Origin: Chromatiales bacterium
GTDB taxonomy: Bacteria > Pseudomonadota > Gammaproteobacteria > Chromatiales > Chromatiaceae
Assembly (NCBI GenBank): GCA_028284585.1
Contig: JANQRK010000022.1
Location: forward strand, 62,001 to 126,000
Length of the DNA: 64,000 bases
Reading direction: 5' to 3'
The notes beneath the pieces were generated by a model, which searched no databases, was not told where the DNA came from, and saw only the letters and a program-made list of their open reading frames with translations. Below, in pieces: positions 63,940 to 64,000 of the stretch. The stretch's first letter is position 1. Each line of letters begins with the position of its first letter. The position numbers were made by a program, and so were the translations under genes.

Positions 63940-64000
63940 CTACCAGGCCGAGAGCGCCTGATCATGCCCTTCCCGGCCGGACGGCTTGGCACCGACCGCA
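63940..64000 (-). CDS. Possible C-terminal fragment of an unknown protein at the right edge
   Basis: An open frame from the right edge ends at a TAG at 63940-63942 (reading AVGAKPSGREGHDQALSAW). It is 45 bp upstream of prfC and on the same strand. Only 20 codons are visible, so it could be chance. No family can be named. Confidence 0.25.
   Translation of the reverse strand, partial: AVGAKPSGREGHDQALSAW

Noticed and set aside
1-64000. CRISPR array, insertion sequences, prophage or integron
   Set aside because: No regularly spaced direct repeats, transposase, integrase or phage structural genes were found in either strand.

Overview
The window looks like chromosomal DNA of a GC-rich, motile gammaproteobacterium, plausibly of the Chromatiales type (inference). 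Supporting points are the canonical rpsP-rimM-trmD-rplS order, ffh beside a ypjD/ccsA-like gene, a FimV homologue, LpxH, IbaG and RF3, polar-type flagellar genes, and a PEP-CTERM/exosortase-associated locus. I found no rRNA, tRNA, insertion sequence, prophage or CRISPR array.

Layout. 1-5262 (minus strand): a glycan operon with a TTG-started periplasmic PPIase, an ABC exporter (Wzm/Wzt-like), a TPR-sulfotransferase and a methyltransferase cut by the left edge. 5682-17152: housekeeping and stress genes (orn, Ste24-like protease, rsgA, EVE protein, mercaptopyruvate sulfurtransferase, cysS, two cyclophilins, lpxH) with a membrane-anchored TIR protein and a small cytochrome c. 17208-26005: a ferritin-like DUF455 gene, an array of intergenic hairpins, a MotA/MotB-like pair lacking a peptidoglycan-binding domain, the ribosomal operon, ffh coupled to an OmpA-like gene, and a cytochrome c assembly protein.

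26137-39719: a flagellar region. A tightly packed operon for a legionaminic-type nonulosonate (legB, legC, legI/neuB, legH/neuD, legX/ptmE) is followed by fliT, fliS, fliD, flaG, flagellin 1, fliW, flagellin 2 and a large DUF115 Maf glycosyltransferase. Together they suggest a sialic-acid-like decoration of flagellin; LegG and LegF are not in the window. Sigma54-type promoters are visible before fliW and flagellin 2, and a sigma28-like site lies far upstream of flagellin 1.

39957-50999: fimV, a CHAD-ParA gene pair that could position polyphosphate granules, and sucA-sucB-fumarase. 51039-61439: a locus of two exosortase-associated acyltransferases, a nitroreductase-like protein, an O-methyltransferase, a ThiF/E1-like adenylyltransferase, the PrsT lipoprotein, a second methyltransferase and a PEP-CTERM protein with its own sigma54 promoter. 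It reads as an extracellular-matrix module combined with an uncharacterised small-molecule or acyl-modification pathway. 62031-63894: ibaG and prfC.

The strongest candidates for undescribed biology are the ThiF/nitroreductase/acyltransferase/methyltransferase set, the ParA-CHAD pair, the MotAB-like motor, and the hairpin array directly upstream of it.
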